In this document: in pieces, positions 1 through 10,649 of the stretch
How positions within the stretch are numbered: position 1 is the stretch's first letter
How the letters are laid out: each line of letters begins with the position of its first letter
Assembly (NCBI GenBank): GCA_014529385.2
Contig: CM043952.1
Span: 152,446,057-152,510,056 of the forward strand
Source of the DNA: Adiantum capillus-veneris
Lineage: Eukaryota; Streptophyta; Polypodiopsida; Polypodiales; Pteridaceae
Reading direction: 5' to 3'
Length of the DNA: 64,000 nt
Made by a program: the position numbers and the translations under genes
The notes under the pieces: generated by a model
What the model saw: only the letters and a program-made list of their open reading frames with translations
What the model was told of the DNA's origin: nothing
Databases searched by the model: none

Positions 1-2319
1 TGAGGGAAATTTTGTTATACCCCCCAGAGCTAGTGCCATAACTCATAGTTGTAGATGTCACACATGATGTGAATACAAGGGCAAGGGCAGAGACTATTGC
101 TCGCCAAACAGAGGACATGAGAGAAGCAGAGCTTAAGGAGAAAGCAAAAGTAGTAGTGGAGTCCCAGAGGCAAACAGAATGCAATGTGACCCTGTCCATA
201 GAGGCAAGCAATCAAGAAACTCTACTTTCAATGAAGGATGGTTTGCTTGCAGAGATACCATTTGTAGATGGAGCCAGAAAGCTAGCTCTGGAAAAAGTGG
301 ACATTAATTTATTGCAGAATCCAGATGCTCAGATTTCAGACACAATTATCTATGCTTGTCTTAAGTAAGTGTTACTATCTTGCTAGCTTTGAAAACTCAG
401 ATAATAGGTTTGCTAACTCAGGTAGAGTCTCTGCAGCCTGATCAAAAGTCAACTCCCACTGCACACCCACACAGAGGTGTTTCTTCTTGATCCACAAATT
501 TCAGTGATTATTAGACAAAAGAATAGTCCATCTGGGACCTTTGAGAGTTGGTTTCTCCACTCTGCTATGCTGGAAGTTACTGTCATCATCTTTCCATATG
601 AGAACAACCATCACTGGAGTCTCATATGCCTTGATATTGACCAACCAGCAGTGTGGGTGTTCAATTCAATAAAAGGAACCCACCCTGAAATTAGGCTGTA
701 AGTGTTTTGTATCAGAAAGTGTTTCTTATAGATATCCATGTAAATTTGAAGCCTCATGCTAACATCTTGACATTGCTTTGTGCAATTGTATAAAGAGGTT
801 GTTGCTTGCCTATGGCAAGCTATGTGGAAGGTATGAACTATACAAGGCCCCAATCAAAGATGTACCTGTCCCAAATCAAACCGATGGAAATTCTTGCGAC
901 TGGAGATGTCTTCTCCATGCAGAATATGTCCTGCAAAGCTACTTTGCATTAAAACCTTTCATGACTAAGGTACCCATTTGGCAATGCATTCAGTTAGTTT
1001 TGGTTTAGTCTATAAAAGAATTCTCACCATGTGGTCTTTCAATTTTGCAGAGTGCTTTAAAAAACTACACATATGATTATTTGCAAAGATACCGGGTAAG
1101 TTTAATACAACACCTGCTTACTATGTCTAACCCCAGAGAGCTTGAAGATAGCGGCTTGGATGACCGCACTATTGATCTAACAAAACATGACGTGCCACCA
1201 CGACAAACCCCTGCATCCGATACAGTGGAATCACAACGGGCCGAGGGGGTCATATCAGCAGAAGATGAAAGAGCCGAGGATGAGGAAAGGTCAAATGAGC
1301 ATATGGAAGGTGCTAGTGTACAACCAGAGGAGACAATGAAAGAGCCAAGTCAGCCAGTGGAGGAGCCAAAAGAGCCTATGGCTGAAACCCAAGATGAGGA
1401 AAGCAGGCCTATAGATGAGCAAAAGGATATGGATTAGGAAAGCAAGCCTAGGGATGAGCAAACTGATATGGATCAGGCAAGGATGTATGAGGCAAGCCGA
1501 TCAACCAAGGGAGAGGAAAAGACCTTGGAGGAAACCTTGAATGAGGCAGAAAGAGCCATGGGGGAGACCCCTGATGAAGATGTGAATGATGACTATGAAG
1601 ATAAAGCAGAGGAGAGCAACAACGACATGAACACTACAGAGACCCAGTATGGACCCTTGCTACCTGTAGATACGGTTGTTCCGGTAATGTCTATTCAAGT
1701 ATGGCAAAATATGTTCAGCTTCTAACTACTTATATGTACTTGTCAACTTTTACAGAGGTTGATTATCTTGGACGTCAATGGATTGCTGCTGATGCGGGTG
1801 CCTCTCGGTGACAGAGAACCCTTTGAGGATTTGCAAACGTCTCAGATGGGAACTTGTCGAGTCGTGGTTCGTCCAGGAACCAAGGAATTTATTCAGTTTC
1901 TTCTTCTGCGCTTCAGAGTTGCCATATGGTCTTCAATGCAAAGGAAAAACTTGTCGCCACTAGTTGCAATAGTTTGCAGTGTAGGCCACGCTCACACGTC
2001 AGATTTTGCCTTTTTGTATGATCAAAGAAAATGCGTTACCGTTGAGGGCCACTACCACCCTAAAAAACCACACTTACCTCTTTTGTACAAACCGTTTAGC
2101 CAAATCGGTATACCCTTTGATGCAACTAATACACTACTGATTGATGATACTCCTGAAAAGGGAGAACTAAATCTGCCGGGAACAACTGTCTCACCACCTT
2201 CTTTCGAGGGGCATTCCTTCGATTTTTACCTTGAAGACATTCTGATTCCATACTTACAGAAATTGTATCTCAGTCCATTGTTCACGGACGAGTTTGTACT
2301 TTCTAATGAATTAAGATGA
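1..2319 (+). pseudogene. Gene 1 of family A, copy 1: 3' part (Ulp1-like, acidic linker, FCP1-like)
   Basis: Exons inferred by comparison with copy 2 are 1-364, 437-697, 786-969, 1051-1683 and 1756-2319. The histone-like part lies outside the window. Exons 2 and 3 give the Ulp1-like region with NNHHWSLICLD and PVPNQTDGNSC. Exon 4 is the acidic linker, and exon 5 the FCP1-like region with LIILDVNGLLL and LLIDDTPEKGE. Damage is visible: TAA at 39-41 where copy 2 has CAG, TAG at 1435-1437 where copy 2 has GAG, and the exon 3 acceptor changed from AG to AA (784-785). The residue after the putative catalytic Cys is Asp here and Gly in copy 2. I consider it a pseudogene. Confidence 0.85.
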
Positions 2320-2349
2320 CTCTTCTATCATGTCTTTGTCTTGTCTAAC

Positions 2350-2400
<51 letters not shown>
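2350..2400. repeat. (GA)n microsatellite
   Basis: An uninterrupted GA run lies between the convergent 3' ends of genes 1 and 2. Copy 2 has a (CT)n plus (AT)n tract at the same place (26871-26955), so the tract belongs to the element and has changed length and motif. Confidence 0.9.
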
Positions 2401-2404
<4 letters not shown>

Positions 2405-2523
2405 ACATGGTAAAGAAATGTATTTCAAGCACACTTTTTCACAGGGCACAATTGAAAAATGAGCTCAATAAACTTCATGTCTTGAAAGTCATTTGTATAC
2501 ACTTGGGTTCACAAGAATATCTG

Positions 2524-3944
2524 TTACATTGACACTACTTCAACCCGACCATCCAACTCTTTGCACAAAATATCTTTTTCCCTTCGCCGCATCACATTAC
2601 GACCAGCTAGGAAAAAGGAAAAATCTGATAGGTCTTTGTCCATTGACTCTTCAATTATGTCATGCCGCAAATGTTGAAGACTGCATAGCTACCTTATTGT
2701 AACCACCAACAGTAGGCCATGCTCTTTATCAATCACTTCCACATCCACAGCAGGATTATCTTCCAAACCAGCAGAAACCTGGTCCATAGGAATGTACTTA
2801 CCGTTGAGCATTTGTGATCGCATATACCAAAACGAGAGTAACAGTGATTGGCTTGCAATTATGTACTTGACAACTAGAGTATCAAGCGCGACCTCGCACC
2901 GTAAACCAATCTCTTCCTTTGCATACCATCCTTTGTCAAGAAGTTTGTCATAGGATGACTACTGAAATGACTTGCACATGAACATAGTTTTCGTAACTCG
3001 GATGTTGTAGCTATGAAACAGCTCTATGAAGAGTGCAATAGGACAGAAGTTTGCAATTCTAACCAGTTTGGTGGGAATAGAGCTACGTAGAGACCTTTGT
3101 ATATCCTTGTAGAGCTTACTTCGCATTGCCTCCACCATTGTTTCCTCGGGAACTGGCCAGTCCATAGTGTTCCAATCGGTTGGTAGAGGCACTTTCACCA
3201 ACATGCCATTCTTATTCCCTGAGCTGAGTTGGTAAAAGTGGTCATAAAAAAAGATTCCCTCATCAGCCAGTCTTTTGCTGCTCCTCCCTGAATACTGTAG
3301 AGAACCAATGTGGGCATGAACAACATGGAAGAGGCCTATTATGCACTCCACAGGCTCCCATTGCTCATAAGAAGAGGGATAAACATCTGCAATATATATA
3401 AGAAGAGTTAAACTTAGAGTATCAATAAGTACAAATGACAAATCTAATGTAATTGAGCTGTGAAGAATGGAGACATTGCTCATAACAAGCGGGAGAAACA
3501 TTGCAAAATATATAAGAAAAGTTATAATGAGAGTATCAGTAAGTTCACATGTCAAGAGTACTTACAATTGCAACGTGGTTGATGTATATCTGATACATTT
3601 CCACCATTTGCTATCACCTCTGGATGGGTAAACACATGCTGAACAAGAACTTCCTTTACAGATCTTTTGCCGATTTCAACTTTGAAATCCAACACTCTGG
3701 CCTTCCATGCTGAGCGGTAAACGTTGATACCACTAGACCTCTTGGGTCTTCTTGGTTGCATGAGGACCCATGAACCTTTGTTTATCCTTTGTCCAACCCA
3801 TTGGTTTTCTGCACTTATTGAAGCTGGTATTGTAATTGAGGATATGCTACTACTTGGCCTTCTAGGCAAAGTGCAGTTGTTGGTTGTTGGTGTGAGAGAC
3901 AGTAAACACCTGGAGCCTCTTGGGCGAGAAGACGTGGACGCCAT
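2524..3944 (-). pseudogene. Gene 2 of family A, copy 1 (unrecognised protein), broken
   Basis: This matches the two-exon gene 2 of copy 2 (25326-26746) along its length. Exon 1 starts at 3944 and ends at a GTAAGT donor near 3566; exon 2 starts after a GCAG acceptor near 3386. At least two stops are visible: a CAG-to-TAG change near 2958 and a GAG-to-TAG change near 2675. The protein family is not recognised (see the intact copy). Clean point mutations without large indels suggest relaxed constraint after insertion. Confidence 0.75.
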
Positions 3945-4265
3945 AGCTCTCAGAGAAAAGCTTTAGTGGAGGGAGATTCACTTTGAAAGCATTCTAATGG
4001 AGGGAAAGTGTTTTAGAATTCCAATATCTTGTGCGGGCTTAATGGTCACCCTCCAGTACGTTAATGACCATAAGAGAATATCAGAAGTGGGACCACATGC
4101 AAGCACCTAAAAGCTCGGTAAAAGGAAGGAAATTACGATGCTACAATACTAGATTCGTGAAAGTTTTATGCTATTTTTCTATTTTTTGAGTCTTTCCACG
4201 TACTTTCCTACGTAATGTAGCCTTCGTGCTCATTGGACGCGCTCTATTATTCTCTCTCTTCATAT

Positions 4266-4298
4266 GGCCCTCCAAATGACCTCTGAAATTTTTTAATG
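4266..4298. repeat. Terminal inverted repeat of family A copy 1
   Basis: A 33-bp end starting GGCCCTCCAAATGACCTC and finishing TTTTAATG. It matches the right TIR of copy 2 (36561-36593) apart from a few substitutions near the outer tip. The LTR sequence begins immediately after it. Confidence 0.85.
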
Positions 4299-5751
4299 AG
4301 GAGGGAAAATAGGGATCCAAAGGGGGGGCCATCTCTAAAAGATCCATGTGCAATAATGGGCTTAAAAGACCCTAAGGTTCAGTCCATTAAGACTTCCAAA
4401 ATGCTAAGGTTTCAAAATTCAAAGGTAGTGTCCAAAGGTCAAACATTGGGGGAATTGGATGCCTTGTGTGTGTCCCAAAAGTCTTTGGCAATCCCTACAT
4501 AGGAGGGGGCAAGCCTTGCAAGTAGGGGATGAGAGAGAAACACACACATACACACACAAAATCCCTTTACACAAAGGGAATGAGGGACACATGTCAGCTC
4601 CCTAGCCCAGATGCCCACAAGGTGTACCCAATTCCTATTGGATGGCCTTGGAGGTGGACCAACGAGAATTAGGCTAGAGTAAATCTAGTTTAATTAATTT
4701 AAAAACACTTAATAAAAGAACCAATAAGAAGTAAGCTCTCTAGAAGACTATTGGATAGTCTCCCAAGGGGACCAATGAGTATTCAACAGCCCAATGGCTT
4801 GCTTTATTCCTATTGGCCAGGAGGCAAAGGGGTCCATTGAGAGTTTAGTTGCATTTATTAATTACCTAAAGCTCTCATAAAAGGGGAAAGGGGGACACAT
4901 GTAAGAAGGCTATCACTTATGCGGCTTAATTACCATTGGCTAAGCCTGGGGAGGTTCAATAGGATGCTAGGAAGAGAAAATAGTAAGAGGGGTCGACCAA
5001 GAGAGAGAGGGGGCTGATTCTTACAAGGCATTATCACACACACACTCACACAATGTCATGTGTGAAGTAAAGAAGTCTCTCTCTCCTTCTCAAGCTTTAA
5101 TGGAAAGCTTATCACCTACTCCAAGCTTGTGAGAAGGAAGGCTACACCAACAACTCTTGGCTTTGTGATGCAAATCCAACCAAGATCCAAGCTTCATTGA
5201 ATGCTCATTTCCTTTACCATGATAATTACTAAGATAAGCTATGCTAATATGAGTGATTATGTGAGGATATGTACATCTTTCTCGTAAGAATACTCCTTCT
5301 TCCTCTCAATGTACTCTCATACCCCACTAGCTCTCACCATCTTCGAAGGTGTGTGAGGTCTTGGGTCTGAGACCATGAGGGAATTGATGTTGTGTTTGAT
5401 AAGTGTTTTGCATAGTGCACGAAGTTTCCATCTTCATTGCACTATCTAGTATTGAAGGAACACAAGAAATTGTATTGTTAAATTACTCTCTTGATGGGAG
5501 AAACCATAATACAAAGCCTTTTGGAGGGGGGCCCGGCTCCATGCAAATCCGGTCCTCAACTGTTGTCAATTGCTTAATTTCTCTCTCTTTTGAAGTATTG
5601 TTCATGCTCTCTAACTAGGTGTTATGATTTTTGTTGCTCTCTCCAGCCAAGCACTCTTGTTATTCTCACTAAGAAGATATTCTAATGAAATGCTCACTAC
5701 GTTCATGCTATTTTCCGCTAAACACAAGTTACTAGGCCATTAAATGTTACA
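4299..5751 (+). mobile_element. Chromovirus-family LTR (solo or 3' LTR), interrupted by family A copy 1
   Basis: This is a diverged plus-strand copy of the LTR seen inverted at 16960-18567. Matching blocks include the stretch around 5130-5210, the GGCCCGGCTCC region near 5529, and the terminal TTCCGCTA...TTACA at 5714-5751. The sequence after 5751 is not a tRNA-Met primer site, so this is a solo LTR or a 3' LTR. Its beginning lies on the far side of copy 1, outside the window. No gene is present; short ORFs here are incidental. Confidence 0.75.
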
Positions 5752-5759
5752 CATGCAGA

Positions 5760-6811
5760 GGCACTATGCTGATCAAAACTTGCAACTCCTCTTCGTTCTC
5801 TTCGTTGATTTGCTCTAAAATAATCGACTCATCTGATAAAGGCTCCTCGTTGGATGGCCCTTGTGAAGCAGAGCCTTTCCCTTGACTTTCTTGAGCTTCA
5901 TCCATGGCTGCCTCAGGCTCCTCCCTAATAGGCACATGGGACTCCCTAATAGGCACATGGTCCTCCCTTACAGGCAAAGAATCGTCCCTTATAGGCACAG
6001 GCTCCGGATCCTCCATGCCTTGCTCATTTTCCTTCAATATTGGTTCCTCCATAAATTCCTCAGGGTCCACCCTCGCCTGCTCATGCCCCTCATCAGCTTG
6101 CCCATCTGTGTCATTCCTCTCTGTGGCCCTGGCCTGCTCATGCCCCTCATTGTTATCCTCCCTTACTGGCTTCGGATCCTCCATGCCTTGCTCATTTTGC
6201 GGTCTAGCTCGCTCCTCCATAACTGTCTCTGTTTCTTCCATGACTGCCTCGGGGTCCACCCTGACTTGCTCATGCCCCTCTGAGGCTGTCGCAGCCTGTC
6301 CATATGTGTCGTTTCTCTCGACCCGTGATCGTGTCCTTCTGCTGTTTAATTCAGCCCTAGAAGACTCTGTCTGTCGTGCACGAGGATGGAGAGGGGGTAT
6401 GTTCAAAATATCCATTGTTCTCATATCCCAGATAGGTACTGGCTGAAGCAGCCCATCTTAGCAGAAGCACAGTCTCCAAAGAGTGTCAAAATCCCGCGGC
6501 ATGATAGCTGTGCGGTGTGCATGGACAGCTAGTATATATCCATCACTGAAGAATTCAACAAGGTAGTGTTCTGCAATTTCTTAAAGATAGAGAAGTGCAC
6601 TGCTGGCCCATCGCATGCCAACTTTCCACTGCTCACAAATCTCTTGTACTACTCGCTAGAAAGGAAGATGTGGAATAGCCGGTTGAACGTGTTGTTCGAT
6701 CCTTCGCAGCTCTTGTAGTACACCTTTGTGCGCCTCATATCGGCTTCTTCTTGCTTGAGCATTCAAAGCGTCACCTGCTGCCCTTCTAGGCGTGGCCTTT
6801 GCACGAGACAT
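5760..6811 (-). pseudogene. Histone-H3-like/acidic protein gene of family B (5' part), broken
   Basis: Reading leftward from 6811, the protein begins MSRAKATPRRAAG, like an H3 tail, and continues with GVLQELRRIEQHVQPAIPHLPF (two residues over 20 if joined, so read it as GVLQELRRIEQ then HVQPAIPHLPF), the H3 alpha-N helix and first core helix. After a TAG replacing the Gln of LPFQR the frame continues with MRWASSALLYL, then a TAA, then EIAEHYLVEFFSDGY, LAVHAHRTAIMPRDFD and a further TAA. The remainder (5760-6424) is an acidic repetitive linker with the units HVPIRE and GHEQAR. The Ulp1-like and FCP1-like exons would lie left of the inserted LTR. Arg-Trp in the loop 1 region is shared with family A. 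At least three stops make it a pseudogene. Confidence 0.75.
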
Positions 6812-6874
6812 CTCTATAAATAGCATAACAGACATGTCATTTGTCAGCACAGGGGACTCAACATTTCACAAATA

Positions 6875-7615
6875 GTCAGTACCAAGCGAACAGGTACATC
6901 AAACAGAGTTTGTCTTCCCTTATTCGCTTGGATCTCACCTCACAAAAGTGTAATAGCAAACATCATTAATATTTTTCGAGGTCAGTACCAAGCGAACATG
7001 TGCATCGGATAGAGTTTTCTTTCCCTTATTTGCTTGGTACTGACCTCAGAAAAGTGTAATAGCAAACATCATTTACATTTTCCAAGATCAGTACCAAGAG
7101 AACAGGTGCATCGAACTGAGTTTGCCTTCCCTTATTTGCTTGGTACTGACCTTAGAAAAGTGTAATAACAAACATCATTTATATTTTCCGAGGTCAATAC
7201 CAAGCGAACAGGTGCATCGAACAGAGTTTGCCTTCCCTTATTTGCTTGGTACTAACCTCACAAAAGTGTAATAGCAAACATCATTTATATTTTTTGAGGT
7301 CAATACCAAGCGAACAGGTGCATTGAATAGAGTTTGCCTTCCCTTATTCGCTTGGTACTGACCTCAGAAAAGTGTAATATCAAACATCATTTATATTTTT
7401 TGAGGTCACTATACCAAGCAAACAGGTGCATCGAAAAGAGTTTGCCTTCCCTTATTCGCTTGGTATTGACCTCAAAATAGTGTAATAGCAAACATCATTT
7501 ATATTCCTTGAGGTCAGTACCAAGCGAAAAGGTGCATTGAATAGATTTTGCCTTCCCTTTTTTGCTTGGTACTGACGTCAAAAAAATGTAATAGCAAGAG
7601 AACAGGTGCAACAAA
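6875..7615. repeat. 106-bp palindromic tandem repeat array (family B divergent interval)
   Basis: About seven monomers occur with starts (GTCAGTACCAAGCG) at 6875, 6981, 7087, 7193, 7299, 7405 and 7513, an almost constant 106-bp period. Each monomer holds an inverted pair: GGTCAGTACCAAGCGAA, about 45 bp of spacer, then TTTGCTTGGTACTGACC, so each can fold into a hairpin or bind a symmetric factor. The array lies just upstream of the H3-like gene start. Confidence 0.9.
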
Positions 7616-8670
7616 ATACCAATGTGAAGTAGATGAATGATAGCTCCATTGAACTCAAGATGAGTCCATGCTGACCTAACTGTCATGTCGTGCCCTCCCA
7701 TCACCTCCCCTAATCTAGGGGGGGGTAGTACCACTGCTTCTCCCTCCCACGTCTACATCTCATGAAAACACATGGCGGTACTCCAACCCATCGCCTCTCA
7801 GACCACTCATTAGCCATAACCTAGGCCTTGCTTTTCAGGCATGTGCGTCTAGTCTATTTAACCAACAGTTTTTTCAGAACCTCCCTCAAGGTTTCGCAGA
7901 GCAACTACAGGAAGCTTGGAAAAGTGGTGATGCCTTTCGAATGGACACTCCCACAGCGCCAATAGGACTGCATCCGGGCCCTCCTCATGAGGTCCCCTAT
8001 TGGTCCTCCCCCGATGGTATCCTTAACGTTCTCCACCGACAGAGCCCGGGAGTGGATGCTATCAACACGGGAGTCAATCCTCGAGGTAAGCCGCTGGTAA
8101 TTTTGCGTGCCTCAACTGCCAAACCAACACCGCCATCCTTTCCCCCTTAGTACCAACCCTTGGAAGCTCAGAAATTCTTTTCCTTTTTGGTCCCCTTTTT
8201 TCAAGCTCCTAGTTTGAAGATCTTATTTGCTAGATGCTCTATGCAGGATGCTAACCTCAAGCTGGAACAAATGAGGATCTACATGCACGAGTCTCAATCC
8301 TCAAAGACTCTCTCGATGCAAGAAGGGTTGAAGACCTGCAGGCATTGGTTCGCCGAGAATGGCTCTCTAGATGTTATCTATAATTGGGTACAGGAGATGA
8401 AGGATGAAGTGCTTGAGCTAGCCAGTAAATATGAGGAAGCCCTGAACTTTGCCAAAAAGCTTCTAGAAGAGATAGACTGGCTGTGAAGAAAAAGGATTAA
8501 CTTCTAACTGTTTATTGCCAGCTGTATCCCCTGGAAATTAGTAGACCACTTTTTGTAAAGTCTGAAACTTAGCCTTTGGGCCTGTCCCTAGTGCTTTCTA
8601 ACCCTCATTCCCCTCCATGAGTGTTAAGTTATAATTTTGCTTCTCCCTTATAAATTCAAAACGCGTATTT
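7616..8670 (+). other. Insert in the 106-bp array with an unrecognised ORF
   Basis: About 1.05 kb interrupts the array. It has a frame from 7941 to 8486, open except for one TAG at 8148-8150. The encoded protein is not recognised. It has a Pro-rich N-terminal part (PIGLHPGPPHEVPYW), then a hydrophobic stretch (FFSFLVPFF) and a charged, probably coiled C-terminus (EVLELASKYEEALNFAKKLL). No TIR, LTR or target duplication was found at the borders, so its origin is unclear. Confidence 0.45.
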
Positions 8671-8675
8671 GGTTA

Positions 8676-8990
8676 AAAAAGAACAGGTGCAATAAACAGG
8701 GTTTACCTTCCCTTATTTTCTTAGTACTGACCTCAAAAAAGTGTAATAGAAAACATTATTTATATTTTCCAAAGTCAGTACCAAGCGAACAGGTGCATCG
8801 AACAAAGTTTGCCTTTCCTTATTCACTTGGTACTGACCTCAAAAAAGTGCAATAGAAAACATCATTAAAAAATACAATGGTCAGTACCAAGCGAACAGGT
8901 GCAACAAACATGGTTTACCTTCCCTTATTTGCTTGGTACTAATACAAGTGCACAAAAGTGTAGTAGCATACCTCTTCACTGTGTGTAGAG
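8676..8990. repeat. 106-bp palindromic array, continuation
   Basis: The same monomer resumes after the insert, with starts at 8774 and 8880 (106 bp apart) and a partial unit before them. The palindromic pair is retained (GTCAGTACCAAGCGAACAGG and TTTGCTTGGTACT). Confidence 0.85.
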
Positions 8991-9288
8991 TTCTGTGTCA
9001 CTAAAGCACTGCAAAACAGGAGTAAGAGGAGGATGCGCAGAAAGGAGGAGCACTAGAGAGTAAGAGGAGATGCGCAAAAAGGGTTGGGAGCACAAAAGAG
9101 ATGGTTTGCTTACCGCGTAGCGTCGACGGGGGTAGAGTTAAAATGATGGATAGTAGAGGATGCAAAAAGAGGCAAAAGAGCACTCATCTGGGGCGAGGGT
9201 ATATATAGCTAAAATGTTTGGCGGGGGTACTGTCTCTAAACTTAGAATGCTTACCTCGGCGAGGGTGACAACTTCACTTATGCGCATG

Positions 9289-9592
9289 ATTACACCCAAG
9301 ATTGTGGTTGGTAGATCAAACTGCATGGGAATCTGAGCCCATTTATTACTGGTTGTCCTTGAGCACAACCCACGTGCATTTTACGAGTGACCATTTAGAG
9401 TCAGACGCCAATCGCCCTTGCAGACACCATCTCCATCTCAAGATTACACCCAAGATTGTGGTTGGTAGATCGTACTGCATGGGAATCTGAGCCCATTTAT
9501 TACTGGTTGTCCTTGAGCGCAACCCACGTGTATTTTACGTGTGACCATTTAGAGTCAGACGCCAATCGCCCTTGCAGCCACCATCTCCATCT
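9289..9592. repeat. Direct tandem duplication, 152-bp unit x2
   Basis: GATTACACCCAAGATTGTGG occurs at 9289 and 9441. The two 152-bp units are nearly identical. The flanking 8990-9288 and 9593-10139 show no supported gene, only a (CT)n tract followed by a C run at about 9801-9850. Confidence 0.85.
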
Positions 9593-9798
9593 CCAAGTAG
9601 AACAAACAGATTGCCATTGCCTTTGACTTTTCTGCACTATTTCCCTTGGCCACCTCTAGTGATCCTGCGTTGAGCGACCTCCACTGGTTTGAGTCCTTTG
9701 CTGCCGTGTCGCCATCACTGTCGCCACCTTCTGGTTCTTGCTCTCAACGGACTGCAACATCACCATTCAACTTGGCACCACTGGATATTGCAGAGAAA

Positions 9799-9835
<37 letters not shown>

Positions 9836-10139
9836 CCCCCCCCCCCCCCTCTTCTTGTGTGCTGTTAATTGTGTGCACACCGAAGCCACTGCATTACGAG
9901 GTTAGAGCACAATGGGGACAACACTCTTAGGGCCAAAGAGTGGTCGTTAGGGTTAGATTAGAAGTCTTACACCGCATGGTTGGAATAATTACTCCTTATG
10001 TGACCGTGCCTGAGTTGTTATTCAATGTTATGTTTGGGCATAGTTAGTGAGTAGGCCTATATATCTATTATTGATAACATTAAATGTTATGTTCTAATTA
10101 ATCCACTTGTTCCAAATGGATGTGTGTACAGCGGAAAGT

Positions 10140-10640
10140 CAACTTGGGTCAGAACTAAGCAAACAGGGCCCTTCGGAGATTCTTGGGCCCCTATTCGCCT
10201 GGTTCTGACTCAAGTGACGTCACCTATTATGACATTAGCGCACAGGACAGAACCAAGCGAATAGAGACCTTGAGGGATACTCGAGGCTCAATATTTGCTT
10301 GGTTATGACACCAAATATAGACCAATTTTGAATAGTAGTTTTGGCTTGCGTTTTCTTTCAATCATGGGGGGATCATAGTCCTGGAGACAGACATAGTGGG
10401 TACAACGAAAATTCAACTTGGGTCAGAACCAAGTAAATAGGGCCCTTCGGTGATTCTTGGGGCCCCTATTTGCCTGGTTTTGACTCAAGTGATGTCACCA
10501 ATTATCACATTAGCGCATGGGATAGAACCAAGTGAATAGAGACCTTGAGGGATACTCGAGGCTCAATATTCGCTTGGTTATGACACCAAATACATACCAA
10601 TTTTGAATAGTAGTTTTACCTTGCTTTTTCTTTCAGTCAT
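10140..10640. repeat. Tandem pair of ~274-bp units with GGTCAGAACCAAG palindromes
   Basis: CAACTTGGGTCAGAAC begins at 10140 and 10414. Each unit contains inverted motifs (GACAGAACCAAGCGAATAG and CTATTCGCCTGGTTCTGAC) resembling the arms of the 106-bp monomer (GGTCAGTACCAAGCGAA). The two repeat families in this interval therefore share a core motif although the rest differs. They lie just upstream of the gene 3 homologue. Confidence 0.8.
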
Positions 10641-10649
10641 GGGGATCAT

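Larger units (their letters stand above)
1..4298 (-). mobile_element. Family A giant DNA transposon, copy 1 (truncated by window edge)
   Basis: The sequence from 1 to 4298 is the reverse complement of about 24972-29270, the left 4.3 kb of the complete element. Homology stops at a terminal inverted repeat whose outer end reads TTTTAATG instead of CCTAATG. The copy holds the end of gene 1 (plus strand) and all of gene 2 (minus strand). It is decayed: gene 1 has two stops and a lost splice acceptor, and gene 2 has at least two stops. Position 4299 onward is LTR sequence of the chromovirus family, so this copy inserted into an LTR. The rest of the element lies left of the window. Confidence 0.85.

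Noticed and set aside
6875-8990. CRISPR-like array
   Set aside because: The unit is a contiguous 106-bp satellite monomer with no unique spacers, in a plant nuclear context.
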